Positions 35,118 to 43,039 of a DNA stretch of 64,000 nt are shown in pieces. The notes under the pieces were generated by a model that saw only the letters and a program-made list of their open reading frames with translations, made no database searches and had not been told where the DNA came from. This DNA comes from Pseudarthrobacter sp. L1SW. GTDB lineage: Bacteria > Actinomycetota > Actinomycetes > Actinomycetales > Micrococcaceae. The stretch covers positions 3,658,001-3,722,000 of the forward strand of contig NZ_CP078079.1 of NCBI RefSeq assembly GCF_020809045.1. The letters run 5' to 3'. The translations under genes were made by a program, and so were the position numbers. Positions within the stretch are counted from its first letter, which is position 1. Every line of letters starts with the position of its first letter.

Positions 35118-35179
35118 CATCGATTGCTCCGCACCTGCCGTTATGGACCTTCTAAACGGCAGGTGCGGAGCAATCGATG
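35118..35179. repeat. Perfect 25-bp-arm palindrome with 12-nt loop
   Basis: Arms 35118-35142 and 35155-35179 are perfectly complementary over 25 bp, with ends CATCGATTGC and GCAATCGATG, and enclose a 12-nt loop. As in copy 1 of the other palindrome family, each arm ends at the loop with GTT/AAC. It lies between convergent genes, where it may terminate both transcripts, but its length and perfect match suggest a recently formed or maintained dispersed element. Confidence 0.75.
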
Positions 35180-35196
35180 GACGTTAAGGGGCCTTG

Positions 35197-37101
35197 TTAG
35201 CGGCTGCGGCGTTCGTTCGACGCCGGAGCCGACGCGCGGCGGGGACCGCTGCGGGCGGGACGGCCGGAGCCGCCGCCGTTGCCTGCGCTGTAGGAGCCGC
35301 CTGAGGTGCCACCGGTGTTGGAGGACCAGACTGCCTTGTTGCCGCCGGCTGCGCCTGCACCTGCACGTGAACCGCCGCTGCGGGTACCTGCACCGGCACC
35401 TGCTGCGGCGCGCTGCCCGGTTGCGGGGCGACCGCTGCGCTGGCCGCCCGAGGCTGCCGGACGTCCTGAGCTTGCCGGCCGGCCGGTGCCGCCGCGGGGC
35501 GCTTCGCTGCGGGTTACGCGTGACTCTGCGCGGCCGTCCGAACCGCGGCCGGCCGATGCACGGCCACCTGCCGCGGGGACGTCGTTGCGGTGCGTGGAAG
35601 CGGTGCCGCGGCCGCGGTTGTTGCGGCGGGCAGCCGCTGCGGCAACGGCGCGGTCCTCGTTCTGCTCGGCCACGCGGTCAAACGCTGCGCGGGCTTCGGT
35701 GCGGCCCTCGAAGGCAACTGCCCGGCGCTCGGCGCGGGGTACGTCGGTGCGAACGGGCTCGGCCCCAACCTTGCCGCGTCCACCACGGCCGCCACGGCCG
35801 CCGGCCGTGGGTGGAGCCTGGCGGCGGGCGCGCTTGCGCTCCGCGTTGGCGCCGGTGGAGGTGCCGCCGCCCTGCTGTGCAGCCTTCTTAGCCAGCAGTG
35901 CAGCGCGGGTGCGCGGGTCGATCTTCTCGGCCATCTCGCCCACGAGTTCAGCAACGATGGGCGAAGAGGCGGTGACGCGCTCAAAGTTCACCTCGACGCC
36001 GGCGGCCTTCATCAGCTTCTTCACGTCGGTCTGCTGCTCCGGCAGGGTCAGCGTGACCACGGTGCCGTCGGAACCGGCACGCGCGGTACGGCCTGAACGG
36101 TGCAGGTACGCCTTGTGCTCGGTGGGCGGGTCCACGTGGATGACCAGTTCGACATCGTCAACGTGGACACCACGGGCGGCGACGTCGGTGGCCACCAAGA
36201 CGCGGACGTCACCGTTGGAGAACTCGGCGAGGTTGCGGTCACGGGCGTTCTGCGAGAGGTTGCCGTGCAGGTCCACGGCGGGGATCCCGGCGTCCGTCAG
36301 GGTCTTGGCCAGCTTGCGGGCGTGGTGCTTGGTCCGCATAAAGAGGACACGGCGGCCGGCGCCGGAGGCTAGCTCCACGATCAGCTGCTTCTTGACGGTC
36401 TGGTCGTTGACCACCAGGACGTGGTGCTCCATGGTGGTCACCGCGGCCTGCGGGTCATCCACGGAGTGGGTCAGCGGGTTGGACAGGTAGCGCTGGACGA
36501 TCTTGTCCACGCCGTTGTCCAGGGTGGCGGAGAAGAGCAGGCGCTGGCCCTGGCTGGGGGTCATGTCCATGAGCTTCTTCACCACGGGCAGGAAGCCGAG
36601 GTCGGCCATGTGGTCCGCCTCGTCCAGCACTGTGATTTCCACGGCCTCGAGGGTGAGGATCCGCTGGCGGATCAGGTCCTCCAGGCGGCCCGGGCAGGCG
36701 ATGACAATGTCGACGCCGGCGCGCAGGGCCTTCTCCTGGCGCGCCTGGGAGATGCCGCCGTAGATCACGGTGGTGTTCAGGCCGGCAGCCTTGGCCAGCG
36801 GCTCGATGGTGGCGTTGATCTGGGTAGCCAGTTCGCGGGTGGGTGCCAGGACCAGGCCCATGGGGCGGCCGGGCTTGCGGAAGTACGGGGCTTCGCGCTC
36901 GGCGAGGCGGGCCACCAGCGGGATGGCGAAGGCGATGGTCTTGCCGGAGCCGGTGCGGCCGCGGCCCAGGACGTCGCGTCCTGCAAGGGTGTCAGGGAGG
37001 GTCTTCACCTGGATGGGGAACGGGGTTTCGATTCCCTGGGCGGTGAGGGTGTCGGCGAGGGCTTTGGGCGTGCCGAGGGCAGCAAATGTAGTCAAAGTCA
37101 A
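35197..37101 (-). CDS. DEAD-box RNA helicase with long basic Gly/Arg-rich tail
   Basis: A 634-residue ATP-dependent RNA helicase. The core (1-400) has all main motifs: Q-motif region, GRTGSGKT, PTRELA, DEAD within VLDEADHMADLG, SAT, ATDVAARG and HRSGRTARAG. The tail (about 410-634) is low-complexity and rich in Arg, Gly, Ala and Ser, with RGG-type repeats (GGRGGRGGRGK), as expected for RNA binding. The start is TTG 37101. A long leader region precedes it, which fits cold-inducible helicase genes. Ribosome biogenesis or mRNA decay are the usual roles. Confidence 0.93.
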   Translation of the reverse strand: MTLTTFAALGTPKALADTLTAQGIETPFPIQVKTLPDTLAGRDVLGRGRTGSGKTIAFAIPLVARLAEREAPYFRKPGRPMGLVLAPTRELATQINATIEPLAKAAGLNTTVIYGGISQARQEKALRAGVDIVIACPGRLEDLIRQRILTLEAVEITVLDEADHMADLGFLPVVKKLMDMTPSQGQRLLFSATLDNGVDKIVQRYLSNPLTHSVDDPQAAVTTMEHHVLVVNDQTVKKQLIVELASGAGRRVLFMRTKHHARKLAKTLTDAGIPAVDLHGNLSQNARDRNLAEFSNGDVRVLVATDVAARGVHVDDVELVIHVDPPTEHKAYLHRSGRTARAGSDGTVVTLTLPEQQTDVKKLMKAAGVEVNFERVTASSPIVAELVGEMAEKIDPRTRAALLAKKAAQQGGGTSTGANAERKRARRQAPPTAGGRGGRGGRGKVGAEPVRTDVPRAERRAVAFEGRTEARAAFDRVAEQNEDRAVAAAAARRNNRGRGTASTHRNDVPAAGGRASAGRGSDGRAESRVTRSEAPRGGTGRPASSGRPAASGGQRSGRPATGQRAAAGAGAGTRSGGSRAGAGAAGGNKAVWSSNTGGTSGGSYSAGNGGGSGRPARSGPRRASAPASNERRSR

Positions 37102-37384
37102 AGGTCTTTCAGGCGGTATCCGTGTGGATATCGGCCCCCGATGCCGGTTGGCTCAAGGGTTCGCCGAAGAAAATTCAGGTGGTCAACCAGCCTGCTGCCG
37201 CTTATGCAAAGCGGCGGCCGGGACCAAATGGAATGCGTTCATCGACGCAGGATGTGCCTCTCACATGAAAAAAGCCCTGTCCCCTGGATGAAGGGGTACC
37301 TTCACACAGGAAATCCTGGGCATCACTGCACATCAAGTTCCACCAGTCTAGCATCCCTGGCCCACCCCACTTTTCCGCCCCCTC
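37102..37384 (-). promoter_or_regulatory. Probable long 5' leader and promoter of the DEAD-box helicase gene
   Basis: A -10 like TAGACT on the minus strand (37345-37350) would give a leader of about 237 nt before TTG 37101; its -35 is weak. The leader contains several stem-forming segments and no convincing ORF. Long structured leaders are typical of cold-shock DEAD-box helicase mRNAs. The palindromic repeat copy 2 lies upstream of this region. Confidence 0.4.
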
Positions 37385-37448
37385 CCAAGTAGGTAGCGCC
37401 AAGTGTCGTTTTGAACCCTCAAAACGACACTTAGCGCTACTTGGTTGG
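37385..37448. repeat. Palindromic repeat, copy 2 (GTAGCGCTAAGTGTCGTT family)
   Basis: Arms 37385-37414 and 37419-37448 match at 26 of 30 positions around a 4-nt loop. The core sequence is shared with 27426-27491, and copy 2 extends the stem by TTGA/TCAA. It sits between divergent genes, so it cannot simply be a terminator. The flanks differ between copies, consistent with a dispersed element. Confidence 0.75.
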
Positions 37449-37486
37449 TCGTTGCCTTGGGGGCGGGGCCGGGGCACGCTTGAGGC

Positions 37487-38284
37487 ATGAGTGAACACGC
37501 CGCCCCCGGGAATGACGCGCAGCATCCTGGATCACGCCAGCAGCATCCTGAAACGCACCAGACGATGCACGACGCCGGTTCTGGCCATTCCGACGCCACG
37601 CTCGGCGAGGGTTTGGCAGTCCACAGCGGGGCCGACGCCGCGGCCATCTGGGACGACCGCTACCGCAGCAAACCCCGGATGTGGAGCGGCAAACCCAACC
37701 CGCAGCTGGTCCGGGAAGCCGGTGGCCTTCGCCCCGGGAAGGCGCTGGACCTCGGCTGCGGGGAAGGCGCTGACGCCATCTGGCTTGCCCAGCAGGGGTG
37801 GACCGTCACCGCCGTCGACGTCTCCGCGGTGGCCCTCGACCGGGCACACTCCCACGAGAAGGCCGCGCTGGCCCGCGAAAGCGTCCATGCCGCAGAGGGA
37901 ACAATTGCCAGCAGGATCACCTGGCAACAGGCAGACCTCAGCCAATGGCAGCCCGGCGACTCCTTCGACCTCGTGACGTCGCAGTTCCTGCACTCGCAGG
38001 AGCTCGCCTGGCAGGGCCCGCTCCGCACCGCGGCGGCCGCAGTCAAGCGCGGCGGCACGCTGCTGGTGGTGGGCCACCACCCGGACAGGCTGCCGCCGTG
38101 GGGCGGCGGGCACGACCACCAGGGGATGTTCTACACCTGTGATGAGCTCGTCCAGGAACTGGGGCTTGACGGTCCCGAATGGCAGCTGGAGGTCCAGACC
38201 AGCCGGGAGAGGCCGGTAACCGGGCCTGACGGCCAGCACGCAACCATCGCCGACGTCGTCCTGCGGGCCACACGCTTGCCCTGA
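37487..38284 (+). CDS. SAM-dependent class I methyltransferase
   Basis: A 265-residue methyltransferase. The first 45 residues are polar and His-rich and may be an overextended start (internal ATG at codon 27). The SAM-binding motif is LDLGCGEGADAIWLA, followed by the acidic VTAVDVSAVALDRA and DLVTSQFLHS. It resembles TehB/thiopurine-type small-molecule methyltransferases (IWDDRYRSKPRMWSGKPNPQLV at the start of the domain). No ribosome-binding site is clear. Confidence 0.85.
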   Translation: MSEHAAPGNDAQHPGSRQQHPETHQTMHDAGSGHSDATLGEGLAVHSGADAAAIWDDRYRSKPRMWSGKPNPQLVREAGGLRPGKALDLGCGEGADAIWLAQQGWTVTAVDVSAVALDRAHSHEKAALARESVHAAEGTIASRITWQQADLSQWQPGDSFDLVTSQFLHSQELAWQGPLRTAAAAVKRGGTLLVVGHHPDRLPPWGGGHDHQGMFYTCDELVQELGLDGPEWQLEVQTSRERPVTGPDGQHATIADVVLRATRLP

Positions 38285-38320
38285 CTGCCGCCCGCCCAGG
38301 CCACGGAGTTTTTGTCCAAC

Positions 38321-39724
38321 TCAGGGGGTTTTGGCGGCGGTGACCCGGGGCGCGACGGCGGCAGCGGCGACGGCGAGCACGGCGGCGAGGCCGAAGACCC
38401 CGGCGAAGGATTCCGTCGTCGTCGTAAACGCTGCGAAGACGATGCCCGTCGTTGCGAGGGCCAGTGCGCCGCCCAGGGAGTCCGCGATGGACATGGCGGA
38501 GCTGTTGAAGCCCTCGTTTTCCTTGCTGGACAGCGCCAGGGTCATGACACTCAGCCGCGGATACAGCAGTCCCATGCCGCCGCCGGCGAGGATCCAGCCG
38601 GCAATGACGACGGCGGGCGGCCAGTGCAGCGCGGTGGTCACCAATGCGAGGATCACCGCCCCCAGGACCATCAGGGCGCCGATGCCCACAGCACGGCGAT
38701 GGGACAGCCTGGTGCCCAGGCGCCCCTGCACTGCCGACGCTGCGGCCCAGGCCAGCGCCCCGCCGGTAAGCGTAAGGCCGGCAAATGTGGGCGAAAAGTC
38801 GTACAGCTCGATCAGCAGGTAGGGCAGGTAAACCTCGGCTCCGAAGAACGCTGCCGCGGCGAGCCCGCGCACCAGTATCACGCTGGGCAGGCCGCGGCGG
38901 GCGGTGAGGGTGCCCCGCGGAACCAGCGGGCGGACGGCCAGCAGGGCAAGGACGACGGCGGCAACGGCCAGGAGCGCCGGCGCGGCGGGAAGGCCGGGGA
39001 TCCGGAGCTCTCGTGACAGGTTGAGCGCCAGGACAGCGAGCGCCGCCAGGGTTGCCCAGGCAAGTCTGCCCGGCGCCCAGGGCGGCAGCGCATCCCCCGG
39101 CTCCCCGGCCGGTCCGTGAGGCGGCTCGAGTCCCTTCAGCACGGGCGCAATCATCACCAGCGCGGGGATGACCAGGCCTACCACGCCCAGGAACACCCAG
39201 TGCCAGCTGAAGACCTGCGCCACGATTCCTGCCGCAAACGGCCCTACCAGGGACGGCACCACCCACGCGGCGGAGAACGCGGCAAAGATCTTGGGGTGCA
39301 GGCTGCCGGGATAGATGCGCGCCACCAGCACATACAACGCGACTGTCAGGGCTCCCCCGCCCAGCCCCTGCACCAGCCGGCCCGCAACCAGCACGGGCAT
39401 GGACGCCGCGGTCCCGGCAATCAGCAGGCCCAGCACGAACAACGCCACTGATGCGTAGAGCGGGGCTGTGGGCCCGCGCCTGTCGGACCAGTTTCCGGCG
39501 GCAACCATGCCGATCACGCCTGTTGCCAGCGGACCGGCAAACGCGAGCGCGTAGAGTCCGGCGCCGTCGAGTTCGCGGCTGACCAGGGCCATGATGGTGG
39601 TGACGGCAAGGGATTCGAACGCGGCCAGGAACACCAGGGCACACGTCCCCACGGTCACCCAGAGGTACGGCCCCCGGAGGATGCCCGCCGCGGGGCGGGT
39701 GGCCGGAACAACGGAATCCCGCAC
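38321..39724 (-). CDS. MFS transporter (drug-type, 12-14 helices)
   Basis: A 467-residue major facilitator protein. Helix 2-3 loop GNWSDRRGPTAPLY and the motif C-like LVQGLGGGALTVALYVL indicate a drug:H+ antiporter-type exporter. The start is GTG 39724, 12 bp after the stop of the upstream MFS gene, so the two are probably co-transcribed. Substrate unknown. Confidence 0.87.
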   Translation of the reverse strand: MRDSVVPATRPAAGILRGPYLWVTVGTCALVFLAAFESLAVTTIMALVSRELDGAGLYALAFAGPLATGVIGMVAAGNWSDRRGPTAPLYASVALFVLGLLIAGTAASMPVLVAGRLVQGLGGGALTVALYVLVARIYPGSLHPKIFAAFSAAWVVPSLVGPFAAGIVAQVFSWHWVFLGVVGLVIPALVMIAPVLKGLEPPHGPAGEPGDALPPWAPGRLAWATLAALAVLALNLSRELRIPGLPAAPALLAVAAVVLALLAVRPLVPRGTLTARRGLPSVILVRGLAAAAFFGAEVYLPYLLIELYDFSPTFAGLTLTGGALAWAAASAVQGRLGTRLSHRRAVGIGALMVLGAVILALVTTALHWPPAVVIAGWILAGGGMGLLYPRLSVMTLALSSKENEGFNSSAMSIADSLGGALALATTGIVFAAFTTTTESFAGVFGLAAVLAVAAAAVAPRVTAAKTP

Positions 39725-39736
39725 GGCAGCCCGCCC

Positions 39737-41056
39737 CTAACTGACGAACCGGTCGCGGCCGGCGCGGTACCCGAAGATCCCCGCCAGCAACCCCACCGCC
39801 AGGAACAGGACCCCGGCGGCGGTGAAGGATCCGGTGGCCTGGTGCAGCTGGCCCACCAGCAGCGTGCCGGTGGAGCCCAGCCCGTAGCCCACGCCCTGCA
39901 TCATTCCCGACAGGTGCGCGGCAGTGTGCCCGTCGCGGGTCCGGAGCATGATCATGGTCAGCGCCACGGCGGTGAGGCTTCCCTGGCCCAGTCCCAGCAG
40001 GCCGGCCCACACCCAGACAAGCTCCAGGGGACCGAAGATGCTCAGCGCGAAGCCGGCGCCGGTCATCAAAGCAACGATGGTGTTGATGGCGCGCTGGTCC
40101 TTCAACCTGGCGGCCAGTGCGGGCGCGAACAGCGAGCCGAGCATCTGCAGCACGATGGACCCCGAGACGATCAGTCCCGCCGCTCCCCCGTCCACGCCCC
40201 GCTCGCGCAGGATCGGCGCCAGCCACGCGAAGACGCTGAAGGACATCATGGCCTGCAGCACCATGAAGATGGTCACCTGCCAGGCCACCGGGGAGCGCCA
40301 CACGTTCACGCCCTCCCGGACGGCCTGGTGCCGGATGCGCGGCTGGCGGAGTGCCACGGGGAGGAACAGCACAAGCACGACGGCGGCAGGCACCGCCCAG
40401 GACCACAGCGCCAGGGTCCACTCCCCCGTAGCCGTGTAGACCGGGTAGGTGAAGCCGGCGCCCAACGCCGCGGAGGCGCAGATGGCGGTGGTGTAGAGCC
40501 CGCCCATCAGGCCCAGCCGGTGCGGGAAGTCCCGCTTGACCAGCCCGGGCAGCAGCACGTTGCACAGCGCGATGGCTGCCCCGCAGGCAGCCGTCCCGGC
40601 CAGGAGCGCGGGCAGGTGGCCGGCGCCCTGTCCTGTTGCTGCCAGGCCCAGTCCGGCGGGGCGCAGCAACAGTCCTGCCGTGAGGAGCGCCATGGCGCCC
40701 AGGAGCACCCGCTCGGCACCGAACCGCCTCGCCAGGACCGGGGCCAGGGGTGCGAACACGCCCAGGAGCGTGACGGGGACAGTGGTCAGCACCACCACAG
40801 CCCAGCCGGGGAGGGCAGCCTGGGCAGTTACCTCGGGAAGGACCGCGGAGAAGCTGGAAAAGACCGTCCGCAGGTTGAGTCCCACCAGGACCAGGCACAG
40901 CCCCAGGTACACGAGCTGCCGGCGGCTCCCAACCCGGGTGGGTTCCGGTGCCGGGGTCTCGTCAACCTCGGCGTCCACCAGGAACCCTGGTTGCTCGTTT
41001 GCCGCAGGGCCACCAGCCCGGCGGTTCCTTGCCTCGGCGTCGGTCGCTTCCCTCAT
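39737..41056 (-). CDS. CynX/NimT-type MFS transporter
   Basis: A 439-residue major facilitator protein resembling the CynX/NimT (cyanate/2-nitroimidazole) branch: LVLVGLNLRTVFSSFSAVLPEV at helix 1 and ARRFGAERVLLGAMALLTAGLLLRP after helix 2. The first 45 residues are polar. ATG 41056 was chosen because the codons upstream (Cys-, Trp-, Arg-rich) do not look coding. A possible AAGAAT -10 lies 6 nt upstream. It precedes the second MFS gene by 12 bp. Confidence 0.87.
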   Translation of the reverse strand: MREATDAEARNRRAGGPAANEQPGFLVDAEVDETPAPEPTRVGSRRQLVYLGLCLVLVGLNLRTVFSSFSAVLPEVTAQAALPGWAVVVLTTVPVTLLGVFAPLAPVLARRFGAERVLLGAMALLTAGLLLRPAGLGLAATGQGAGHLPALLAGTAACGAAIALCNVLLPGLVKRDFPHRLGLMGGLYTTAICASAALGAGFTYPVYTATGEWTLALWSWAVPAAVVLVLFLPVALRQPRIRHQAVREGVNVWRSPVAWQVTIFMVLQAMMSFSVFAWLAPILRERGVDGGAAGLIVSGSIVLQMLGSLFAPALAARLKDQRAINTIVALMTGAGFALSIFGPLELVWVWAGLLGLGQGSLTAVALTMIMLRTRDGHTAAHLSGMMQGVGYGLGSTGTLLVGQLHQATGSFTAAGVLFLAVGLLAGIFGYRAGRDRFVS

Positions 41057-41183
41057 CCGCCCATTCTTGCAGGCTGGGTTGCCTCCCTGGGTTATCCACA
41101 TAGGGACCGCGGTGCCTTCTGGCAGTTCCGCCCCACGCCTACGTTGGAACCAGCAGCTGCACGGCAATCAGAGGAGGAACATC

Positions 41184-41621
41184 GTGGCAGCACCTGAACC
41201 CGGTCCCGGCCCTCCACGCCCTGATCCGAAGTCATCCGCAGAGGAGGGAGTACCGTCGGGGCCGTCACTCCACACACCCTCTTGTCGGGATCGCCCGGTG
41301 ATCTGGCTGGCTGCCGCCAGCCTGGTCCTTGCAATTGCTGCCCCTGCCTCCCTCTTTGTTACTGCCCTCGTGCATATGCTCGTCGCAGTGCTGGCCTTCT
41401 CCTTTCGTTGGTCTCCCTTGCCGCCATGGGCAGTCGACATCCTCATCCTGAGTCTGCCTTCCGTTCTCATGTCAGCTTCCTTGGCCCTGGCATTCCACGC
41501 TGTGAAGCGGTCGGAGCAGAGGACCCCCGGCCGGACGTTCTCCGTAGCGTCGATGTGCCTATCCACTGCCCTCGTTGCCGTGTACGTGGGCGTCTGGCTG
41601 TTCCTCGAGCGGTCTCCATAA
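41184..41621 (+). CDS. Hypothetical three-helix membrane protein
   Basis: A 145-residue protein not recognised as a family member. A Pro-rich N-terminal region of about 45 residues is followed by three hydrophobic segments (about 47-75, 83-108 and 125-143). GTG 41184 has a strong GAGGAGG 6 nt upstream, which fixes the start although the frame is open further upstream. It lies alone between the divergent transporter pair and trmB. Confidence 0.65.
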   Translation: MAAPEPGPGPPRPDPKSSAEEGVPSGPSLHTPSCRDRPVIWLAAASLVLAIAAPASLFVTALVHMLVAVLAFSFRWSPLPPWAVDILILSLPSVLMSASLALAFHAVKRSEQRTPGRTFSVASMCLSTALVAVYVGVWLFLERSP

Positions 41622-41642
41622 GTTGTTCCCCTCCGGCGCCGC

Positions 41643-41648
41643 TATTCT
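41643..41648 (+). promoter_or_regulatory. -10 element (TATTCT) of trmB
   Basis: TATTCT ends 7 nt before ATG 41656. GGAAGGG also lies directly before the ATG, but too close to serve well as a ribosome-binding site. Confidence 0.4.
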
Positions 41649-41655
41649 GGAAGGG

Positions 41656-42579
41656 ATGAGCGAATCCCCAGAAAACCCCCAGCAGCCGCATGTCCCGAGG
41701 CCCGTCACGCCGGGGACGCAGGCTTCCTTTGGCACGTACGGCGGCCGGCCGGTCAGCTTCGTCCGCCGCGGCACGCGCCTGCAGGGCCGCCGGCAGGCGG
41801 CCTGGGAAGAGCACGCCGAACGGTGGGCGGTGGACGTCCCGCGCCACGTTGCGAACACCTCGGTCCATCCCGACTACACGTTCGACGCCGAAGCCGAGTT
41901 CGGCCGCAAGGCTCCCCTCATTGTGGAGATCGGCTCTGGCCTGGGCGATGCCGTGTGCCACGCCGCCGAGCAGAACCCGGACACCGACTTCCTGGCCGTT
42001 GAGGTCTACACCCCGGGCCTGGCCAACACCATCATCAAGATCAACAGCCGCGGCCTCAGGAATGTCCGGGTGGTGGAGGCCAACGCGCCCGAGGTCCTGG
42101 CCACGATGCTCCCGGCAGGCTCCGTCAGCGAACTGTGGGTCTTTTTTCCCGATCCGTGGCACAAGTCCCGGCACCACAAGCGCCGCCTCATCCAGCCAGA
42201 GTTCGCGGACCTCGCAGCCCGCGCGCTGAAGCCGGGCGGGCTGTGGCGGATCGCCACCGACTGGTCCAACTACGCCGTCCACGTCCGGGATGTCCTGGCG
42301 GGTTCCAAGGATTTTGACAACCTGCACACCGGCGAGCGGCGCGGGCCGGAAAGCCCCCTGACCCAGGTGTGGCAGTCCGGCGTCGAGTCCGTGGTGGGCG
42401 GAGCGCCGGTCAGGGAGGGCCGTGCACCGGTGAGCACCGAGCACACCGGACCCAACGAGGGAATCGACGAGACCGGAGGCTGGGCGCCCCGTTTCGAAGG
42501 CAGGATCCGGACCAGCTTCGAGGCCAAGGCCCACGAGGCCGGCCGGCTGATCTTCGATCTCTGTTACCGCCGGCGCTAG
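41656..42579 (+). CDS. trmB: tRNA (guanine-N7)-methyltransferase TrmB
   Basis: Class I SAM methyltransferase that forms m7G46 in tRNA. Landmarks are VEIGSGLGDAV (SAM binding), FLAVEVYTPGLANT and FPDPWHKSRHHKRRLIQPEF, the family signature. At 307 residues it is longer than the usual 210-250, because of a polar N-terminal extension (1-45) and an insert near the C-terminus (about 230-280, rich in Gly, Glu and Pro). The insert lies before the last helix, where actinobacterial TrmB proteins vary. Confidence 0.93.
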   Translation: MSESPENPQQPHVPRPVTPGTQASFGTYGGRPVSFVRRGTRLQGRRQAAWEEHAERWAVDVPRHVANTSVHPDYTFDAEAEFGRKAPLIVEIGSGLGDAVCHAAEQNPDTDFLAVEVYTPGLANTIIKINSRGLRNVRVVEANAPEVLATMLPAGSVSELWVFFPDPWHKSRHHKRRLIQPEFADLAARALKPGGLWRIATDWSNYAVHVRDVLAGSKDFDNLHTGERRGPESPLTQVWQSGVESVVGGAPVREGRAPVSTEHTGPNEGIDETGGWAPRFEGRIRTSFEAKAHEAGRLIFDLCYRRR

Positions 42580-42590
42580 GGACAAGGCTG

Positions 42591-43037
42591 TCAGGCCGGG
42601 CTGATGCCGGCCACAATCTCCTTCAGCATGCCCAGCCGCGGCTCCAGGGACGGGTCGGTGGACGGCCAGATGACCACCACGCCGATGAACTGCGCGTTTT
42701 GCCACACGCCCACCGTGGCCGCGACCTTTGGCGACCCTCCGGCGTCGTTGTAGCCCACCACCACGGCGTATGCTGCCTTCCCTGGAAGGTCCAGTCCGCC
42801 CTCGGCCAAGAGGGTCCCGCCCCGCTCCTCCAGGTAGAACTCCGACATCAGGTGGGCCCAGCCGGTGGCCTGCGGGGCGCCGTGCACGGAGGTATCGTCC
42901 TTGACAACGGTGACCAGGACGCCGCCCAACAGACCGTACTGCCCAGTGTTGGGGCCGGCCGTGGAATCGGCCAGGACCTGGGTGTGCTCCGGAAAGTCTG
43001 CCGTGAACCCCAGCGGGGATTCGATGTGCACGGACAT
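42591..43037 (-). CDS. Hypothetical small partner of the WXG100-like gene
   Basis: A 148-residue protein without signal peptide or membrane helix, mostly beta-strand in character, with an opening IESPLGFTADFPEHT and alternating polar/hydrophobic strands. It does not match a family I can name with confidence; resemblance to LpqN/PsbP-like beta-sandwich proteins is only impressionistic. ATG 43037 has GAGAGG 8 nt upstream (GTG 43043 is the alternative). It starts 2 bp after the WXG100-like gene, so the two are one operon. Confidence 0.65.
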   Translation of the reverse strand: MSVHIESPLGFTADFPEHTQVLADSTAGPNTGQYGLLGGVLVTVVKDDTSVHGAPQATGWAHLMSEFYLEERGGTLLAEGGLDLPGKAAYAVVVGYNDAGGSPKVAATVGVWQNAQFIGVVVIWPSTDPSLEPRLGMLKEIVAGISPA

Positions 43038-43039
43038 GG

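Noticed and set aside
38043..40898. A 951-codon minus-strand frame over two MFS genes.
   Set aside because: It is out of frame with two clear MFS proteins and reads as low-complexity Arg/Gly/Pro sequence.
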